DNA of 64,000 nucleotides from Sphingomonas sp. PP-CE-1A-559. GTDB taxonomy: Bacteria; Pseudomonadota; Alphaproteobacteria; Sphingomonadales; Sphingomonadaceae. This document shows positions 8,134 through 18,095 of this stretch, piece after piece. The notes beneath the pieces are model-generated. The model was not told the DNA's origin and did not search any database. It saw only the letters and a list, made by a program, of their open reading frames with translations. Both the position numbers and the translations under genes were made by a program. Every line of letters starts with the position of its first letter. Within the stretch, counting starts at the first letter, position 1. The stretch lies in assembly GCF_004340965.1 (NCBI RefSeq), contig NZ_SLYA01000002.1:682001-746000 (forward strand), written 5' to 3'.

Positions 8134-9591
8134 TCAGATGACGCGTTCGGCGAGCATCGCGAACTGGTCGACTTCCGAGCCTTCGTCATGGTCGGTCAGC
8201 GTCGTCGGGTAATCCCCGGTGAAGCACGCATCGCAATATTTCGGGCGGACATCCGCGCGCTTCGCCTCGCCGAGCGCCTTGTAGAGGCCGTCGATCGAGA
8301 TGAAGTTGAGGCTGTCGGCATGGATGAAGCCGGTCATGCCGCCGAGATCGAGCTTGGCCGCGAGCAGCTTCTCGCGCTCGGGCGTGTCGACGCCGTAGAA
8401 GCACGAATGCCGCGTCGGCGGGCTGGCGATCCGCATATGGACTTCGGCCGCGCCTGCCTCACGCATCATCTCGACGATCTTGAGCGAGGTCGTGCCGCGG
8501 ACGATCGAATCGTCGACGAGGATGACCCGCTTGCCCTTGATCAGCGCGCGGTTGGCGTTGTGCTTCAGCTTCACGCCAAGATGGCGGACCTTGTCGCCCG
8601 GCGAGATGAACGTGCGTCCGACATAATGCGAGCGGATGATGCCGAGCTCGAACGGGATGCCCGATTGCTGCGCATAGCCGATCGCCGCCGGCGTGCCCGA
8701 ATCGGGGACCGGGATGACGAGATCGGCATCGACCGGCGATTCGATCGCAAGCTGCGCGCCGATCGCTTTCCGCACCGAATAGATCGAGTGATCGTCGACG
8801 ATCGAATCGGGGCGCGAGAAATACACCCACTCGAAGATGCACGGCCGCGCCGCCATTGGCGCGAACGGGCGGATCAAGCGGATCTCCGAACCCTGGACGA
8901 TGACCAGTTCGCCCGGCTCGATCGCGCGGACGAAGGTGGCGCCGACGACATCGAGAGCGACCGTCTCCGAGGCGAAGATCACCGCGTCGCCGAGCTTGCC
9001 CATCACCAGCGGACGAATGCCCAAAGGATCGCGGCAGGCGATCATGCCCTCGGGCGTCATCACGATCAGCGAATAGGCGCCTTCGATCTGCTTCAGTGCG
9101 TCGATGAAGCGATCGAGCAGCGTCCGGTAGTTCGACGTTGCGACGAGGTGGATGATCGTCTCGGTATCGCTGGTCGACTGGAAGATCGAGCCGCGGCGGA
9201 CGAGTTCGCGCCGCAGCCGCATCGCGTTGGAAATGTTGCCGTTATGCGCGATCGCGAAGCCGCCGGTTGACAGCTCGGCATAGAGCGGCTGGACGTTGCG
9301 CAGCGCGGTCTCGCCGGTCGTCGAATAACGGACATGGCCGCAGGCGACGGTGCCCGGCAGCGACCGGATCACGTCGTCACGGTCGAAGTTCCCGGCGACG
9401 TGACCCATCGCGCGGTGCGTATGGAAATGCGCGCCGTCGAAGGTCGTGATGCCAGCGGCTTCCTGGCCGCGGTGCTGCAACGCGTGCAGCCCCAAGGCTA
9501 CGAGTGCGGCCGCGCCATCGGTGGCCGAAACGCCAAACACCCCGCATTCTTCGCGGAGTTTGTCGTCATCATAAGGGTTTGTCGTCAGCAT
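8134..9591 (-). CDS. purF: Amidophosphoribosyltransferase PurF
   Basis: The 485-residue enzyme makes phosphoribosylamine from PRPP and glutamine, the first committed step of de novo purine synthesis. Cys16 in REECGVFGV would become the N-terminal nucleophile after removal of a 15-residue propeptide. The glutaminase part has [12 protein letters not shown] and GHVRYSTTG; the PRPP site is [37 protein letters not shown] and the C-terminal [10 protein letters not shown] keep the cysteines of the Bacillus-type iron-sulphur enzyme, so a [4Fe-4S] cluster is expected. ATG at 9591 is chosen because it places the propeptide correctly; the open frame upstream is antisense to hisI. It is divergent from hisI across a 120-base gap. 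Confidence 0.96.
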   Translation of the reverse strand: MLTTNPYDDDKLREECGVFGVSATDGAAALVALGLHALQHRGQEAAGITTFDGAHFHTHRAMGHVAGNFDRDDVIRSLPGTVACGHVRYSTTGETALRNVQPLYAELSTGGFAIAHNGNISNAMRLRRELVRRGSIFQSTSDTETIIHLVATSNYRTLLDRFIDALKQIEGAYSLIVMTPEGMIACRDPLGIRPLVMGKLGDAVIFASETVALDVVGATFVRAIEPGELVIVQGSEIRLIRPFAPMAARPCIFEWVYFSRPDSIVDDHSIYSVRKAIGAQLAIESPVDADLVIPVPDSGTPAAIGYAQQSGIPFELGIIRSHYVGRTFISPGDKVRHLGVKLKHNANRALIKGKRVILVDDSIVRGTTSLKIVEMMREAGAAEVHMRIASPPTRHSCFYGVDTPEREKLLAAKLDLGGMTGFIHADSLNFISIDGLYKALGEAKRADVRPKYCDACFTGDYPTTLTDHDEGSEVDQFAMLAERVI

Positions 9592-9711
9592 GCCGGTTCT
9601 CACGTCGTGCGGAAGCTGCCCTATACGAGCGGATCGCCGGCTTGTCGCCTGTTTGTAATAACATTGCGCGCTGCTGGTCGCATCGGGCCGGCTTTTGGGT
9701 ATATCCAGGCC

Positions 9712-10074
9712 ATGACACACAGCCGCGACACGGGCCTGACGCTCGATCCGAAATTCGATTCCGCCGGGCTCCTGACCGCGGTCGTCACCGATCGCGTATC
9801 GGGCGACGTGCTGATGGTCGCGCACATGAACGCCGAGGCGCTGGCGGAAACTCAGGCGACCGGCGAGGCGCATTTCTGGTCGCGGAGTCGAGAGAAGCTC
9901 TGGAAGAAGGGCGAGACGTCGGGGAACGTCCTGCGCGTCGCCGAGCTTCGGATCGATTGCGATCAGGATGCGGTGTGGGTGATCGCGGACCCGGCGGGGC
10001 CAGCGTGCCATACCGGCGAGCGTACCTGCTTCTTCCGGCGGATCGAAGGGGGCAAGTTGGTGCCGGCCGAATGA
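9712..10074 (+). CDS. hisI: Phosphoribosyl-AMP cyclohydrolase HisI
   Basis: The 120-residue protein is the single-domain HisI, without the HisE pyrophosphatase fusion. It opens the purine ring of PR-AMP in histidine synthesis. Zinc-binding cysteines are Cys83 in [11 protein letters not shown] and Cys99 and Cys106 in [12 protein letters not shown]; the Asp residues of DCDQD bind magnesium. [11 protein letters not shown] and [20 protein letters not shown] are family signatures. Its stop overlaps the start of the following lipoprotein gene as ATGA. Confidence 0.95.
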   Translation: MTHSRDTGLTLDPKFDSAGLLTAVVTDRVSGDVLMVAHMNAEALAETQATGEAHFWSRSREKLWKKGETSGNVLRVAELRIDCDQDAVWVIADPAGPACHTGERTCFFRRIEGGKLVPAE

Positions 10075-10556
10075 AGCGGGTGCTGTTGCTCGCGCTCATG
10101 CTCGGCGGGTGTGGGCGGGAGCCGACGACTGCGGTGGCGGACAGCGCGGGAGCTCGGCTCGAGTCTGCGGCGGAGACGGCGGGGATCGTGCCCGACCCGA
10201 ATGCGCCGCTAGAAGGATCATGGGCGCGCGATACAGACCGGGTCTGCGTTGTCGGCATCGAGAAGACCGCCCGTATCGGCGTCAGCGTCGACTATGGCGA
10301 GGATCAGGCGTGCGCCGGATCGGGGACCGTCGAGCGCGCGAACGATGCGCTGAAACTCGCGTTCGGCGCATGCAAATTCGACGCGCGCTTCGACGGCGAT
10401 CGGATCGTGTTTCCCGCCGAAGTCCCCGAAGCCTGCGAGTCCCTCTGCACCGGCCGCGCCTCGCTCGCGGCACTGACCGTCGACCGGCTGAGCGAATCGC
10501 GATCGGAGGCCGCGACGCTACGGTCGACTAAGGGAAAGTTGCTTTGCGGCAATTGA
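10071..10556 (+). CDS. Hypothetical lipoprotein
   Basis: The 161-residue product starts [15 protein letters not shown], a lipoprotein signal peptide with lipobox LGGC. It then has a mature domain with four further cysteines ([31 protein letters not shown]) that could form disulphides in the periplasm. I do not recognise a named family. The start overlaps the hisI stop by four bases, so translation is probably coupled, although a role in histidine synthesis is unlikely. Confidence 0.75.
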   Translation: MKRVLLLALMLGGCGREPTTAVADSAGARLESAAETAGIVPDPNAPLEGSWARDTDRVCVVGIEKTARIGVSVDYGEDQACAGSGTVERANDALKLAFGACKFDARFDGDRIVFPAEVPEACESLCTGRASLAALTVDRLSESRSEAATLRSTKGKLLCGN

Positions 10557-10570
10557 CGTTGACGTAAACG
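10553..10570 (+). promoter_or_regulatory. Candidate operator palindrome upstream of the MerR gene
   Basis: TTGACGTTGACGTAAACG contains the near-palindrome GTTGACGTAAAC (10558-10569; only one symmetric pair mismatched, centred on ACGT). It lies 19 bases before the MerR-family start codon. MerR-type regulators of acyl-CoA catabolism (LiuR group) are known to bind GACGT/ACGTAAAC-like palindromes, so autoregulation of this operon is a reasonable inference. TTGACG could also serve as a -35 element. Confidence 0.5.
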
Positions 10571-10588
10571 AGAGTTATTTCTCCGGGG

Positions 10589-11041
10589 ATGGCGACACAA
10601 GCATCCCCTCGATTGCAGGCGACCCCGCAATCCTACGCGGTGATCGAGCCGCGACATGATCGCGAGAGCTTCACGATCTCCGACCTGTCGGCCGAGTTCG
10701 ACGTGACCGCGCGGGCGCTCCGGTTCTACGAGGACGAGGGCCTGATCGCGCCCGAGCGTCGCGGGACGCAGCGTATCTATTCGCACCGTGATCGCGCGCG
10801 GCTCGCCTGGATCCTGCGCGGCAAGCGCGTCGGGTTCAGCCTCGGCGAAATCCGCGAGATGATCGATCTCTACGATCTCGGCGATGGCCGCCGTGCGCAG
10901 CGCCAGGTCGTGATCGAGCGCAGCCAGGCGCGGATCGCGCTGCTGACCGCGCAGAAGCGCGACATCGATCTCGCCATCGACGAACTCACCAGTTTCGTGG
11001 CCCTCCTCGAAGTGAGCCGCGCCCAGGACAACCAAGGATAA
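10589..11041 (+). CDS. MerR-family transcriptional regulator (LiuR-like)
   Basis: The 150-residue protein has a MerR winged helix from about residue 30: FTISDLSAEFDVTARALRFY, EDEGLIAPERRGTQRIYSHRD and RGKRVGFSLGEIREMIDLYD. A coiled-coil dimerisation helix follows. It lacks the C-terminal metal-binding cysteines of metal sensors, which fits the LiuR/acyl-CoA-responsive branch. The acyl-CoA dehydrogenase starts three bases after its stop codon, so it is the likely regulator of that gene, acting through the palindrome just upstream. The effector is not shown by the sequence. Confidence 0.87.
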   Translation: MATQASPRLQATPQSYAVIEPRHDRESFTISDLSAEFDVTARALRFYEDEGLIAPERRGTQRIYSHRDRARLAWILRGKRVGFSLGEIREMIDLYDLGDGRRAQRQVVIERSQARIALLTAQKRDIDLAIDELTSFVALLEVSRAQDNQG

Positions 11042-11044
11042 ACC

Positions 11045-12847
11045 ATGCCCCAGTATACGCCCCCCGTCCGCGACACGCGTTTCGTCCTCGAGCATGTCGT
11101 CGGTCTCGATCGCTACAATAACCTCCCCGGCTTCGATGCGGCCTCGCCCGACGTCGTCGACGCAGTGCTCGAAGAAGGCGGCAAGTTCGTCGCCGAAGTG
11201 CTGTTTCCGCTCAACCTGTCCGGCGACCAGCAGGGTTGCACGCGGCACGAGGACGGCTCGGTGACGACGCCGGACGGCTTCAAGGAAGCGTACAAGCAGT
11301 ATGTCGAGAGCGGCTGGGCGACACTCGGCAACCAGCCCGAATATGGCGGGCAGGGCATGCCGCACGTCGTATCGACCGCGTTCCAGGAATACATGATCTC
11401 GTCGAACATGGCGTTCGCGATGTATCCAGGGCTCACGCACGGCGCGATCGCCGCGCTGATCGCCAAGGGCTCGGACGCGCAGAAGGCGATGTACGTGCCG
11501 AAGATGGTGTCGGGCGAATGGGGCGGCACCATGAACCTGACCGAGCCGCAGTGCGGCACCGATCTGGGCCTGATCCGCACCAAGGCCGAGCCGCAGGCAG
11601 ATGGATCGTACGCGATCACCGGCACCAAGATCTTCATCTCGAGCGGTGAACACGACCTGACCGAGAACATCATCCACCTCGTGCTGGCCAAGACGCCGGG
11701 CGCGCCGGACAGTTCGAAGGGCATCTCGCTGTTCGTCGTGCCGAAGTTCCTCGTCGAGGAAGACGGGTCGCTCGGCGCGCGCAATGGCGTCACCTGTGGG
11801 TCGATCGAGCACAAGATGGGCATCCACGCGAACTCGACCTGCGTGATGAACTATGATTCGGCGACCGGCTGGCTTGTCGGCGAGGAGATGAAGGGCCTCG
11901 CCGCGATGTTCATCATGATGAACGCCGCACGTCTTGGCGTGGGCTTGCAGGGTCTCGGCGTTGCCGAGGTCGCCTACCAGAACGCCGTTCAGTATGCGCA
12001 GGACCGTCGCCAGGGCCGCGCGCTGACCGGGCCGAAGGAGCCGCAGGAGAAGGCGGACACGCTGTTCGTCCATCCCGACATCCGCCGCATGCTGATGGAG
12101 GGCAAGTCGCTGACCGAGGGCCTGCGCGCGCTGATCCTGTGGACCGCGCTCCAGGCCGATCTCGAGCATCATGCCGAGACCGAGGAAGAGCGCCAGCTCG
12201 CCGGCGACATCATCAGCCTGCTGACCCCGGTCATCAAGGGCTACGGCACCGACATGGGCTATGCGATCGCGACCAACGCGCAGCAGGTTTACGGCGGTCA
12301 CGGCTACATCGCCGAATGGGGCATGGAGCAGTATGTCCGCGATGCCCGGATCGCGATGATCTACGAAGGCACCAACGGCGTGCAGGCGATGGACCTGGTC
12401 GGGCGCAAGCTCGCGCAGAATGGCGGGCGCGGGATCCAGGCGTTCTTCAAGCTGGTGGCGGACGACGTCGCTGCGGCGAAGGGCGATGAAGCGACGTCTG
12501 TGTTCGCCGAGGCGTTGGAGAAGGCGAACGGCCAGCTTCAGGCGGCGACGATGTGGTTCATGGCCAACGGCATGAAGAACCCCGAGAACGTGGGTGCGGG
12601 CGCGGTCAGCTACATGCACCTGATGGGCATCGTCGCGGTTGGCACGATGTGGCTGCGGATGGCGGTCGCTGCGGCGAAGCTGAAGGCAGCGGGCGAGGGC
12701 GAGACCGCGTTCCTCGACGCCAAGCTGGTGACGGCGCGGTTCTACGCCGAGCGGATCCTGCCGGATGCGGGCGCGCTGCGTCGCAAGATCGAAGGTGGGG
12801 CGGAGTCGCTGATGGCGCTGCCACCCGAGATGTTCATGGCCGCCTGA
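11045..12847 (+). CDS. Acyl-CoA dehydrogenase, 600-residue type with C-terminal domain
   Basis: The protein is about 200 residues longer than classical acyl-CoA dehydrogenases. FAD and substrate motifs are EWGGTMNLTEPQCGTDLG (about 158-175), ITGTKIFISSGEHD, HKMGIHANSTC and QQVYGGHGYIAEWGMEQYVR; Glu441 in MIYEGTNGVQ is the catalytic base. The extra C-terminal segment, from about 470, corresponds to the acyl-CoA dehydrogenase C-terminal domain found in FadE-like and methylthiopropionyl-CoA dehydrogenase relatives. It introduces the alpha-beta double bond of an acyl-CoA; chain specificity cannot be told from sequence. It is co-transcribed with the MerR regulator. Confidence 0.92.
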   Translation: MPQYTPPVRDTRFVLEHVVGLDRYNNLPGFDAASPDVVDAVLEEGGKFVAEVLFPLNLSGDQQGCTRHEDGSVTTPDGFKEAYKQYVESGWATLGNQPEYGGQGMPHVVSTAFQEYMISSNMAFAMYPGLTHGAIAALIAKGSDAQKAMYVPKMVSGEWGGTMNLTEPQCGTDLGLIRTKAEPQADGSYAITGTKIFISSGEHDLTENIIHLVLAKTPGAPDSSKGISLFVVPKFLVEEDGSLGARNGVTCGSIEHKMGIHANSTCVMNYDSATGWLVGEEMKGLAAMFIMMNAARLGVGLQGLGVAEVAYQNAVQYAQDRRQGRALTGPKEPQEKADTLFVHPDIRRMLMEGKSLTEGLRALILWTALQADLEHHAETEEERQLAGDIISLLTPVIKGYGTDMGYAIATNAQQVYGGHGYIAEWGMEQYVRDARIAMIYEGTNGVQAMDLVGRKLAQNGGRGIQAFFKLVADDVAAAKGDEATSVFAEALEKANGQLQAATMWFMANGMKNPENVGAGAVSYMHLMGIVAVGTMWLRMAVAAAKLKAAGEGETAFLDAKLVTARFYAERILPDAGALRRKIEGGAESLMALPPEMFMAA

Positions 12848-12863
12848 TCGGATCTGCCTTTTG

Positions 12864-12974
12864 CTCCCCTCCCTGGAAGGGAGGGGCAGGGGGTGGGTCG
12901 GTTTCCGCGGATCCGAACCGTTGTGGCTCAAGCGGGCCGACCCACCCCCAACCCCTCCCTTTCAGGGAGGGGGG
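12864..12974. repeat. REPIN-like palindromic repeat, family A
   Basis: This copy has outer hairpins CCCTCCCTGGAAGGGAGGG and CCCTCCCTTTCAGGGAGGG and inner arms GGGGGTGGGTCGG / CCGACCCACCCCC. It lies between the stops of the convergent acyl-CoA dehydrogenase and cell-wall hydrolase genes, and may help to end transcription from both sides. Confidence 0.85.
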
Positions 12975-12988
12975 CAGGTTGCGCTTCC

Positions 12989-14302
12989 CTACTTAGGAGC
13001 GGCGGTAGAGACTGGCGTGGTCGTCGGCAGGGGCGGGGTAGCCACCACCGTCTTCCGCCGCACTCCGTTCAATTCGGCAGCCGCCGGAGCAGTTGGCAAA
13101 ACCGCGGCAGGCACCGGCACAGCCGTCAGCGTCGCCTGAACCTTCATGCACTGCGTCGGATCGACGCGCTTGAACTGGCGGCAGTTCCACAGCGACTTCT
13201 CATAATTGCTCGACCGGTCGCGCAGGTAGCTGAAGCCCAGCGCGGCGGTCTGGGCGGGTGCCAGCGGGAGCGATGTCGCCGCCTTGCTGCCGTCTGTCCA
13301 CGCCATGTACCGGCAGAACGGCTTGTCCCCGCACGCCTGTGCCGCGAGCGTAGTGAGTCCGTCGGCGGTCTGGCCACGGGGCAGGGCTACGAGGATAGTA
13401 TCGCCATCGACTGGCACCGCGGGAGCAGGCGTCGTTTCCGCAACGGGTCCGAACCCCATCGCGATCGACGCCTCTGCAAGCGCGGCATCCGCCTCAGCCA
13501 ACGCAGCGCCGGTTTTGTGCGCGTCCGACAGTTCCGCGAGCTGCGCGATGACCGGCTCGACGGTCTCCGGGTGACGCCCGAACGCAGGCGGCGTGCCCCA
13601 CCAGCCCGACCAGCGGAAGAACAGGTGCGTGTTCACCGCGGTGATCTTGTCGAGGCTCGACTGCCAGTACGGCACGACCCAGTCGGTATGGTAATGCGTG
13701 GCATAGCCGACCTGCTTGAACACCGCGCCGGACAGTGACGCCGCAGCAACTTCGCGCGCGCGACGCCAGGCGTCGTCGGTCGGGTGCCACCGGGTAAGCG
13801 CGCCGTCGCAGCTGAAGCTGAACTGGCAGCCGGTCGAACGGTCCTGCCCCTCGAACACGACGCCGCACACGGTCTTCGGAAAGGCCGGGTGGCGCAAGCG
13901 GTTCAGCACGACCTGCGCGACCGCGCGTTCGCCAAGCGTATCATCGCCCGCCTCGTAGAGGATGCCCGCCGCCATGCAGTCCGTCGCGCGCGCCAGATCC
14001 TCCGGCCCGCCGGCGAAGCGGAACGGCCGCGCCGCCGGGTTGGGATCGGTCGAGAACGGCACGGTCGCGTTGAACGCACGCGCGTCTTCGGGGCTGAGAT
14101 CGACGAACTTGACCGGCTCGACCTCAGGCACTTCGGCTTGCGGCACGACCCGGCCCGCGGGCAGCTTCACCCGCTTCGACACGTGGACGATCGTCGGCGC
14201 GTTGGCGACGACCAGCACAGGCCCAACGATCGCCAGCCCGGAGACGCCGACGAGGATGGCGCGCAGCACGTTCGTGCCGCGCGCGGAAAGCTCTGCTGTC
14301 AC
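12989..14302 (-). CDS. SleB-type cell wall hydrolase
   Basis: The 437-residue protein has a signal-anchor near residues 10-35 ([20 protein letters not shown]) followed by a Hydrolase_2 (SleB) catalytic domain at about 125-250. Landmarks are [20 protein letters not shown], with the probable catalytic Glu, [29 protein letters not shown] and [13 protein letters not shown]. The C-terminal half is low in recognisable motifs and ends in an Ala/Pro/Thr-rich tail. SleB-like enzymes are lytic transglycosylases or amidases acting on peptidoglycan; here it is inner-membrane anchored with the domain in the periplasm. Its ATG overlaps the cysK stop (ATGA). Confidence 0.88.
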   Translation of the reverse strand: MTAELSARGTNVLRAILVGVSGLAIVGPVLVVANAPTIVHVSKRVKLPAGRVVPQAEVPEVEPVKFVDLSPEDARAFNATVPFSTDPNPAARPFRFAGGPEDLARATDCMAAGILYEAGDDTLGERAVAQVVLNRLRHPAFPKTVCGVVFEGQDRSTGCQFSFSCDGALTRWHPTDDAWRRAREVAAASLSGAVFKQVGYATHYHTDWVVPYWQSSLDKITAVNTHLFFRWSGWWGTPPAFGRHPETVEPVIAQLAELSDAHKTGAALAEADAALAEASIAMGFGPVAETTPAPAVPVDGDTILVALPRGQTADGLTTLAAQACGDKPFCRYMAWTDGSKAATSLPLAPAQTAALGFSYLRDRSSNYEKSLWNCRQFKRVDPTQCMKVQATLTAVPVPAAVLPTAPAAAELNGVRRKTVVATPPLPTTTPVSTAAPK

Positions 14303-15219
14303 TGTTCGGGCAGGAAGTCCGGGACCGACAGATAGCGCTCGCCGGTGTCGTAGTTGAACCCGAGAACCCGAACGTTGTCAGGCAGATCGGGGAGCTTCTG
14401 AAGGATCGCTGCGAGCGTCGCGCCCGAGCTGATGCCGACCAGCATGCCCTCTTCGGTCGCCGAACGGCGCGCCATGTCCTTCGCCACCGCGGCGTCGACC
14501 TCGATCACGCCATCGAGCGCCTGCGTGTGCAGATTGACCGGGATGAAGCCTGCGCCGATGCCCTGGATCGGGTGAGGCCCCGGCTGGCCGCCGGCGATCA
14601 CCGGCGATGCGGCGGGCTCGACCGCGTAGACCTTGAGCGACGGCCATTCCTTCTTCAGCGCCTCGGCGACGCCGGTGATGTGACCACCGGTGCCGACGCC
14701 GGTGATGATCACGTCGATCGGCGTGTCGCGGAAGTCGGCGAGGATTTCCTGTGCGGTCGTAGCGAGATGCACGGCGATGTTCGCAGGGTTTTCGAACTGC
14801 TGCGGCATCCACGAGCCGGGCGTCTGCTCGACCAGTTCCTTCGCACGCTCGATCGCGCCCTTCATGCCCTTCTCGCGCGGAGTCAGGTCGAAGGTCGCGC
14901 CGTATGCGAGCATCAAGCGACGGCGTTCGATCGACATGCTCTCGGGCATGACGAGGACGATCTTGTAGCCCTTCACCGCGGCGACGAGGGCGAGGCCGAT
15001 GCCGGTGTTGCCGCTGGTCGGCTCGATGATCGTGCCGCCGGGCTGAAGATGGCCGTCCTTCTCCGCTGCCTCGATCATGGCTAGCGCGATGCGGTCCTTG
15101 ATCGACCCGCCTGGGTTCGAACGCTCGGACTTCACCCACACTTCGGATTCGGGGAACAGCTTCGACAGGCGGACGTGCGGCGTGTTGCCGATCGTATCGA
15201 GGATCGAGTTGGCCTTCAT
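14299..15219 (-). CDS. cysK: Cysteine synthase A (O-acetylserine sulfhydrylase)
   Basis: The 306-residue PLP enzyme makes cysteine from O-acetylserine and sulphide. The PLP lysine is Lys41 in [18 protein letters not shown], the substrate loop is [12 protein letters not shown] (about 66-77), and the phosphate-binding glycine loop is [11 protein letters not shown]. The length and an ISSGATLAA segment near the end match CysK. It is the middle gene of an MFS-cysK-hydrolase operon with four-base overlaps on both sides; GGAG lies five bases before the ATG. Confidence 0.95.
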   Translation of the reverse strand: MKANSILDTIGNTPHVRLSKLFPESEVWVKSERSNPGGSIKDRIALAMIEAAEKDGHLQPGGTIIEPTSGNTGIGLALVAAVKGYKIVLVMPESMSIERRRLMLAYGATFDLTPREKGMKGAIERAKELVEQTPGSWMPQQFENPANIAVHLATTAQEILADFRDTPIDVIITGVGTGGHITGVAEALKKEWPSLKVYAVEPAASPVIAGGQPGPHPIQGIGAGFIPVNLHTQALDGVIEVDAAVAKDMARRSATEEGMLVGISSGATLAAILQKLPDLPDNVRVLGFNYDTGERYLSVPDFLPEQ

Positions 15220-16568
15220 GGCTTGGCTTCTCCGTGTTCGGGTTCGGTCTCTAGGATCTCTGGGGGATCAAAGGTTTTCGCGCGGCCTAGTTCCGGGAAC
15301 AGTCGCGCCCAGCCGATCGTGATCGCAATAGCACCGACGCCGCCGAACACCACCGCGCCGACCGGACCGAGCAGCGACGCCATCACGCCGCTCTCGAATT
15401 CGCCCAGTTCGTTCGAGGCCGAAATGGTGAGCTGCGACACCGCGCTGACGCGGCCGCGCATCGCGTCGGGCGTGTGGAGCTGGATGAGCGACTGGCGGAC
15501 ATAGACCGAGATCATGTCCGCGCCGCCCGCGACGATCAGCGCGACGAGGCTGAGGACGAAGGCGGGCTGGACGGGGATGCCGCCGATCGTTCCGGGCGCG
15601 ATGCCGAGCAGGTTTACGATGGGCGTGGCGACGCCGAAGGTCAGGATCGCGAGGCCGAACACAACGACAGCCACGAGCATCTTCACGCCGACGTTGGTGC
15701 TCATCGGTCGGACCGAGAACCAGATCGCCGTCACCGCCGCGCCGATCCCCATGCCGGCGGCGAGAACGCCGAGCCCCTGCGAGCCGACGTGGAGGATGTC
15801 GCGCGAATAGACCGGGAGTAGCGACGTGGCGCCGGCGAGCAGCACCGCGAACAGGTCGAGCGTGATGGTGGCGAGGACGAGGCGGTTGCGCCGGACATAG
15901 GTGAAGCCCTCGATGATCCGGGCGAGGGGGCGGTGGTCGGTCTGCGCGGCGGGCTGCGGCACCGGGCCGATCAGGAACATGAAGAGGAGCGCGACGACGA
16001 ACAGGATCGTCGCGACGCCGTAGGCGACCTCCGGGTGGATCGCGTAGAGGAGGCCCCCGACGCTCGGGCCCGCGATCGTGCCGACCTGCCAGGCGATCGA
16101 GCTGATTGCGATCGCGGTCGGAAGGACGGCGCGTGGGACCAGGTTGGGGGCCAGTGCTGAATAGGCTGGGCCAGAGAAGGCTCGGGCGACGCCGAACGCT
16201 ACCGCAGCCACGAACAGCACGCCGAGCGTGAGGTGCCCCGTCCAAGTCAGCAACCATAGGGTTGCGGCCGTCAGTACCAGCAGCGCGGTCGTGCCGCGAA
16301 CGATCCAGCGGCGGTCGAAGCTGTCCGCGACCAAGCCGGTGATCGGGGTGAGGAGGAACAGCGGCACGAACTGCGCGAACCCGATCATGCCGAGCATGAA
16401 GGCCGCCTGGCGGATGTCCATCGTCTCGCGGGCGATGTTGTAGACCTGCCACCCGATCACGATCGACATCGCGCTGACGGCTATAGTGCCGGTGAAGCGG
16501 GACAGCCAATAGGCGCGGAAATTGGCGATCCGTAAGGGATGCTGGTGGGGGTCTGCGGTGGAGTCCAT
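15216..16568 (-). CDS. MFS transporter, EntS/DHA3-like
   Basis: The 450-residue protein has about twelve hydrophobic segments. It carries the MFS loop motif [14 protein letters not shown] between helices 2 and 3 and the later [21 protein letters not shown] typical of the DHA3 group that contains the enterobactin exporter Ent[12 protein letters not shown] near residue 380 is also characteristic. Substrate is unknown. It is the first gene of the operon with cysK; export of cysteine or a sulphur compound would be a guess. ATG at 16568 was taken because the first membrane segment follows a short hydrophilic N-terminus. Confidence 0.87.
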   Translation of the reverse strand: MDSTADPHQHPLRIANFRAYWLSRFTGTIAVSAMSIVIGWQVYNIARETMDIRQAAFMLGMIGFAQFVPLFLLTPITGLVADSFDRRWIVRGTTALLVLTAATLWLLTWTGHLTLGVLFVAAVAFGVARAFSGPAYSALAPNLVPRAVLPTAIAISSIAWQVGTIAGPSVGGLLYAIHPEVAYGVATILFVVALLFMFLIGPVPQPAAQTDHRPLARIIEGFTYVRRNRLVLATITLDLFAVLLAGATSLLPVYSRDILHVGSQGLGVLAAGMGIGAAVTAIWFSVRPMSTNVGVKMLVAVVVFGLAILTFGVATPIVNLLGIAPGTIGGIPVQPAFVLSLVALIVAGGADMISVYVRQSLIQLHTPDAMRGRVSAVSQLTISASNELGEFESGVMASLLGPVGAVVFGGVGAIAITIGWARLFPELGRAKTFDPPEILETEPEHGEAKP

Positions 16569-16670
16569 TGCGGTTGGCTTTAGGCTTGGGTGAACGGGCA
16601 GGGCAACCGGAGCTTTGCTTGGGGTGGGGATAGAGGCTCAAGCCGAGGATGCCCAACCGAAGAAAGCTTG

Positions 16671-16722
16671 TTTCCCCGCGAAGGCGGGGACCCAGACTGG
16701 GCTCCCGCCTTCGCGGGAGAAC
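16671..16722. repeat. Short palindromic repeat, family B
   Basis: CCCCGCGAAGGCGGGGACCCAG is mirrored by CTGGGCTCCCGCCTTCGCGGGA with almost no spacer. It is the first of two palindromes in the 474-base gap between the MFS gene and pdhA. Apart from the two repeats the gap shows no open frame with protein character. Confidence 0.8.
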
Positions 16723-16787
16723 AAGGAAGCGGGAGGTGTCCCGTCTGAGCAACCAGATCGTCACCACCGCTATCCCTGCATATCGGC

Positions 16788-16893
16788 ACCACCCCGGCGA
16801 AGGCCGGGGCCCAATTGGGGGACGTCGCCAACTGAGCGATGAGCGTCGTTACTACAACCTTACCAATTGGGCCCCGGCCTTCGCCGGGGTGGT
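16788..16893. repeat. Palindromic repeat, family B (GGCGAAGGCCGGGGCCCAATTGG)
   Basis: Left arm ACCACCCCGGCGAAGGCCGG with GGCCCAATTGG is mirrored by CCAATTGGGCCCCGGCC with TTCGCCGGGGTGGT, separated by about 44 bases. A near-identical copy lies at 51318-51423. The pdhA promoter must lie in the remaining 150 bases before 17043; I could not point to a clear -35/-10 pair. Confidence 0.85.
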
Positions 16894-17042
16894 TTGCTCG
16901 TGCGGTAGGGCTCGCGCGACCTATCGAGCGCCCCATCCCACACCCCGCAAACCGACATACCCCAGACGGGAATTGATGTTCCGCCCCGTCCGCGCCTATA
17001 GGCTCCCTCAACTCCCCTACGGAAAACGAGGTTTCCCACATC

Positions 17043-18095
17043 GTGGCCAAGACCCCCCCACCAGCACGCGCAATCGCCGAACCGCCGATTACGAACCGCG
17101 AACGACCGGCCGAACCAAAGCCGTACGAGGCGTCGAAGGACGAACTGCTCGAAATGTATCGGCAGATGCTGCTGATCCGACGTTTCGAGGAAAAAGCGGG
17201 CCAACTCTATGGCTTGGGCCTGATCGGTGGCTTCTGCCATCTCTACATCGGCCAGGAAGCGGTCGCTGTCGGCCTGCAGTCCGCGCTCAACGGCGAGACC
17301 GATTCGGTGATTACCGGCTACCGCGATCACGGCCACATGCTCGCCTACGGGATTGACCCGAAGGTGATCATGGCCGAGCTGACCGGACGCAATTCGGGGA
17401 TCTCGAAGGGCAAGGGCGGGTCGATGCACATGTTCTCGACCGAGCATAAATTCTACGGCGGCCACGGCATCGTCGGTGCGCAGGTGTCGCTCGGCACCGG
17501 CCTCGCGTTCAAGCATAAATACTCGAACGACGGCGGCATCTGCATGGCCTATTTCGGCGACGGCGCCGCGAACCAGGGCCAGGTGTACGAGAGCTTCAAC
17601 ATGGCCGAGCTGTGGAAGCTGCCGATCATCTTCGTGATCGAGAACAACCAGTATGCGATGGGCACCAGCGTCAATCGCGCCTCGGCCGAGGACCAGCTGT
17701 ATCGCCGCGGCGAGAGCTTCCGTATTCCCGGTATCCAGGTCGACGGCATGGACGTGCTCGCCTGCCGCGGTGCCGCCGAGGAAGCGCTGGCGTGGGTCCG
17801 CGCCGGCAAGGGCCCTGTCATCCTCGAGATGAAGACCTATCGCTATCGTGGCCACTCGATGTCCGATCCGGCCAAGTACCGCACGCGTGACGAGGTCCAG
17901 GCGGTCCGCGACAAGTCGGATCCAATCGATCACATGAAGAAGCTGCTCGACGCGCAGGGCGTGACCGAGGCGGACCTCAAGTCCCTTGAACAGGAAATCA
18001 GGAAAATCGTGAACGAAGCCGCCGATTTCGCCGAGCAGACCCCGGAGCCGGATGCTGCCGAGCTCTACACCGACGTTCTGGTGGAGAAGTACTGA
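17043..18095 (+). CDS. pdhA: Pyruvate dehydrogenase E1 component, alpha subunit
   Basis: The 350-residue subunit carries the thiamine diphosphate motif from GDG (172-174) to NN (201-202) in [20 protein letters not shown] through [31 protein letters not shown] is the conserved loop phosphorylated in mitochondrial enzymes. With PdhB it decarboxylates pyruvate and passes the acetyl group to the lipoyl arm of E2, feeding the TCA cycle. The start is GTG, with GAGGT eleven bases upstream. Its stop shares one base with the pdhB ATG (TGATG). Confidence 0.96.
   Translation: MAKTPPPARAIAEPPITNRERPAEPKPYEASKDELLEMYRQMLLIRRFEEKAGQLYGLGLIGGFCHLYIGQEAVAVGLQSALNGETDSVITGYRDHGHMLAYGIDPKVIMAELTGRNSGISKGKGGSMHMFSTEHKFYGGHGIVGAQVSLGTGLAFKHKYSNDGGICMAYFGDGAANQGQVYESFNMAELWKLPIIFVIENNQYAMGTSVNRASAEDQLYRRGESFRIPGIQVDGMDVLACRGAAEEALAWVRAGKGPVILEMKTYRYRGHSMSDPAKYRTRDEVQAVRDKSDPIDHMKKLLDAQGVTEADLKSLEQEIRKIVNEAADFAEQTPEPDAAELYTDVLVEKY

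Noticed and set aside
10304..12931. Very long open frame (875 codons) on the minus strand
   Set aside because: It is antisense to the lipoprotein, MerR and acyl-CoA dehydrogenase genes, has no family motifs, and is the kind of open frame expected in G/C-rich coding sequence.
16569..17042. Small gene in the gap before pdhA
   Set aside because: Open frames there pass through the two palindromes and show no conserved character or convincing start.
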